Assembly (NCBI GenBank): GCA_963402885.1
Contig: OY727093.1
Coordinates: 5,405,501-5,469,500, forward strand
DNA length: 64,000 nucleotides
Direction: 5' to 3'
From: Antedon bifida
Taxonomy: Eukaryota > Echinodermata > Crinoidea > Comatulida > Antedonidae
This document shows, piece after piece, positions 63,311 to 64,000 of this stretch. Each line of letters starts with the position of its first letter. The stretch's first letter is position 1. A program made the position numbers and the translations under genes. Under the pieces are notes generated by a model. The model was not told the origin of the DNA, searched no databases, and saw only the letters and a list, made by a program, of their open reading frames with translations.

Positions 63311-63765
63311 CACAAAGGAGACTTCTATTGTATTCATATTATCTACAGTATAAATCTATAATTCTTACTACAGTGTGCTCACTGGCTTCTGTTTATTTCA
63401 AGCTTTTTCTCAATAGCCAAAGCCACTATACAACATACTTTAATGTAAACATTTTTTTACTTCGTCACTTTGTTATGCTTTGTAAATTTACAGTAGTCTC
63501 GTGGAATTTGATGGTTGAACTAGATTTCTACTTCAGGTTATGTAAATTGGCCTAGATTATCACAAATAAAATTGTTATAACATTTCATATTGTAGTTTTT
63601 AGCAGTAATTTTTACTAGAAACACAGGTTGGACGCTACTTATTCCTAAATTATTTAAATTCATTTGGTATTTATAATACAAAAACACCTTGTTCGATTGA
63701 CTGCAGAACAATTTATATTAAGTCTGTAGCTACAGTACATCTGTTTTGACTATTCGTATGTTTCA

Positions 63766-63830
63766 ACAGCCCTCTTGGAAAACAGTCTTTGACTGAAGAG
63801 GCTATCTAGTATAAAGAATAAATAAATAAA
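63766..63830 (+). mobile_element. LINE 3' tail
   Basis: CAACAGCCCTCTTGGAAAAC AGTCTTTGACTGAAGAGGCT, followed by AATAAATAAATAAATATT. The hairpin plus TAAA-type tail is typical of LINE 3' ends; no coding part is readable. Confidence 0.45.
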
Positions 63831-64000
63831 TATTTATCACATGTGGCACCTTTAGCAAGTTAAGGTTAGGGTTATGACCATGTGTGACATGACAAAATAT
63901 AGCACTGGACCAATTATAACAGCACCGAGAATCAGCTACCCTACCCTTTATTTTGGCCAGGTGATTCAATTCAAGATCGGTGTACATACAGATCGAATTT

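Larger units (their letters stand above)
51810..64000. other. intron or intergenic DNA to the window end
   Basis: No exon recognised with confidence. The region holds LINE tails (57775-57955, 63766-63830), MITE-B (56043-56360), a hAT-like MITE (58430-58630), a MITE-A fragment (59416-59504), pyrimidine-rich minisatellite (61908-62405), a 17 bp array (63190-63310) and the third hammerhead-bearing copy. A weak terminal-exon-like frame is at 61507-61579. Confidence 0.5.

Overview
This is a eukaryotic window, AT-rich and intron-dense, from an invertebrate animal. There are no operons, ribosome binding sites or long intact ORFs. The genes could be read only by stitching short exons across GT-AG introns in consistent phase. 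The gene set (an MCRS1-like, a SPATS2/SPATS2L-like and a MANSC1-like gene, each apparently single-copy here) and the composition (many AGGCCTA and TACTGTA/TACAGTA words) fit an invertebrate deuterostome. An echinoderm, perhaps a crinoid, is my best guess, but I could not test it.

Layout. Positions 266-2376 (+) hold the last six coding exons of an MCRS1-like gene, with the C-terminal FHA domain of a subunit of the INO80 and NSL chromatin complexes. Positions 2377 to about 5500 are intergenic and repeat-rich. Positions 7186-36806 (+) hold a complete SPATS2/SPATS2L-like gene of 12 coding exons (813 codons) spread over 30 kb, with a possible 5' UTR exon near 5600. Its introns carry most of the mobile DNA in the window. 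Positions 37300-42800 are gene-free and very AT-rich. Positions 43256-50185 (-) hold a complete MANSC1-like gene of seven coding exons (494 codons): signal peptide, MANSC domain, Ser/Thr-rich stalk, transmembrane helix and short tail. At 51770 (+) there is a candidate first coding exon of an unidentified gene. The rest, to 64000, is intron or intergenic DNA with repeats.

The repeats are the most interesting part. There are: (1) a burst of about 15 copies of a 140-170 bp palindromic MITE (called MITE-A here); (2) a second TIR family (MITE-B), one copy of which ends 19 bp before an exon; (3) a three-level nested satellite (about 19 bp, 77 bp, 232 bp) at 20.4-21.6 kb; (4) a 616 bp fold-back element with arrays of a GGGCCGAATCGTCCC-like unit in its inverted ends and a 7 bp target duplication; (5) three copies of a roughly 160-190 bp element that carry, on the minus strand, the conserved core of a hammerhead ribozyme, one copy having a 13 bp target duplication; and (6) two copies of a Penelope-like terminal sequence, one with a decayed hammerhead-like core. 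LINE tails, a tRNA-derived SINE, a tRNA-like sequence and several minisatellites complete the picture.

The three identified genes have no obvious functional link. They look like ordinary neighbours, not a pathway cluster.
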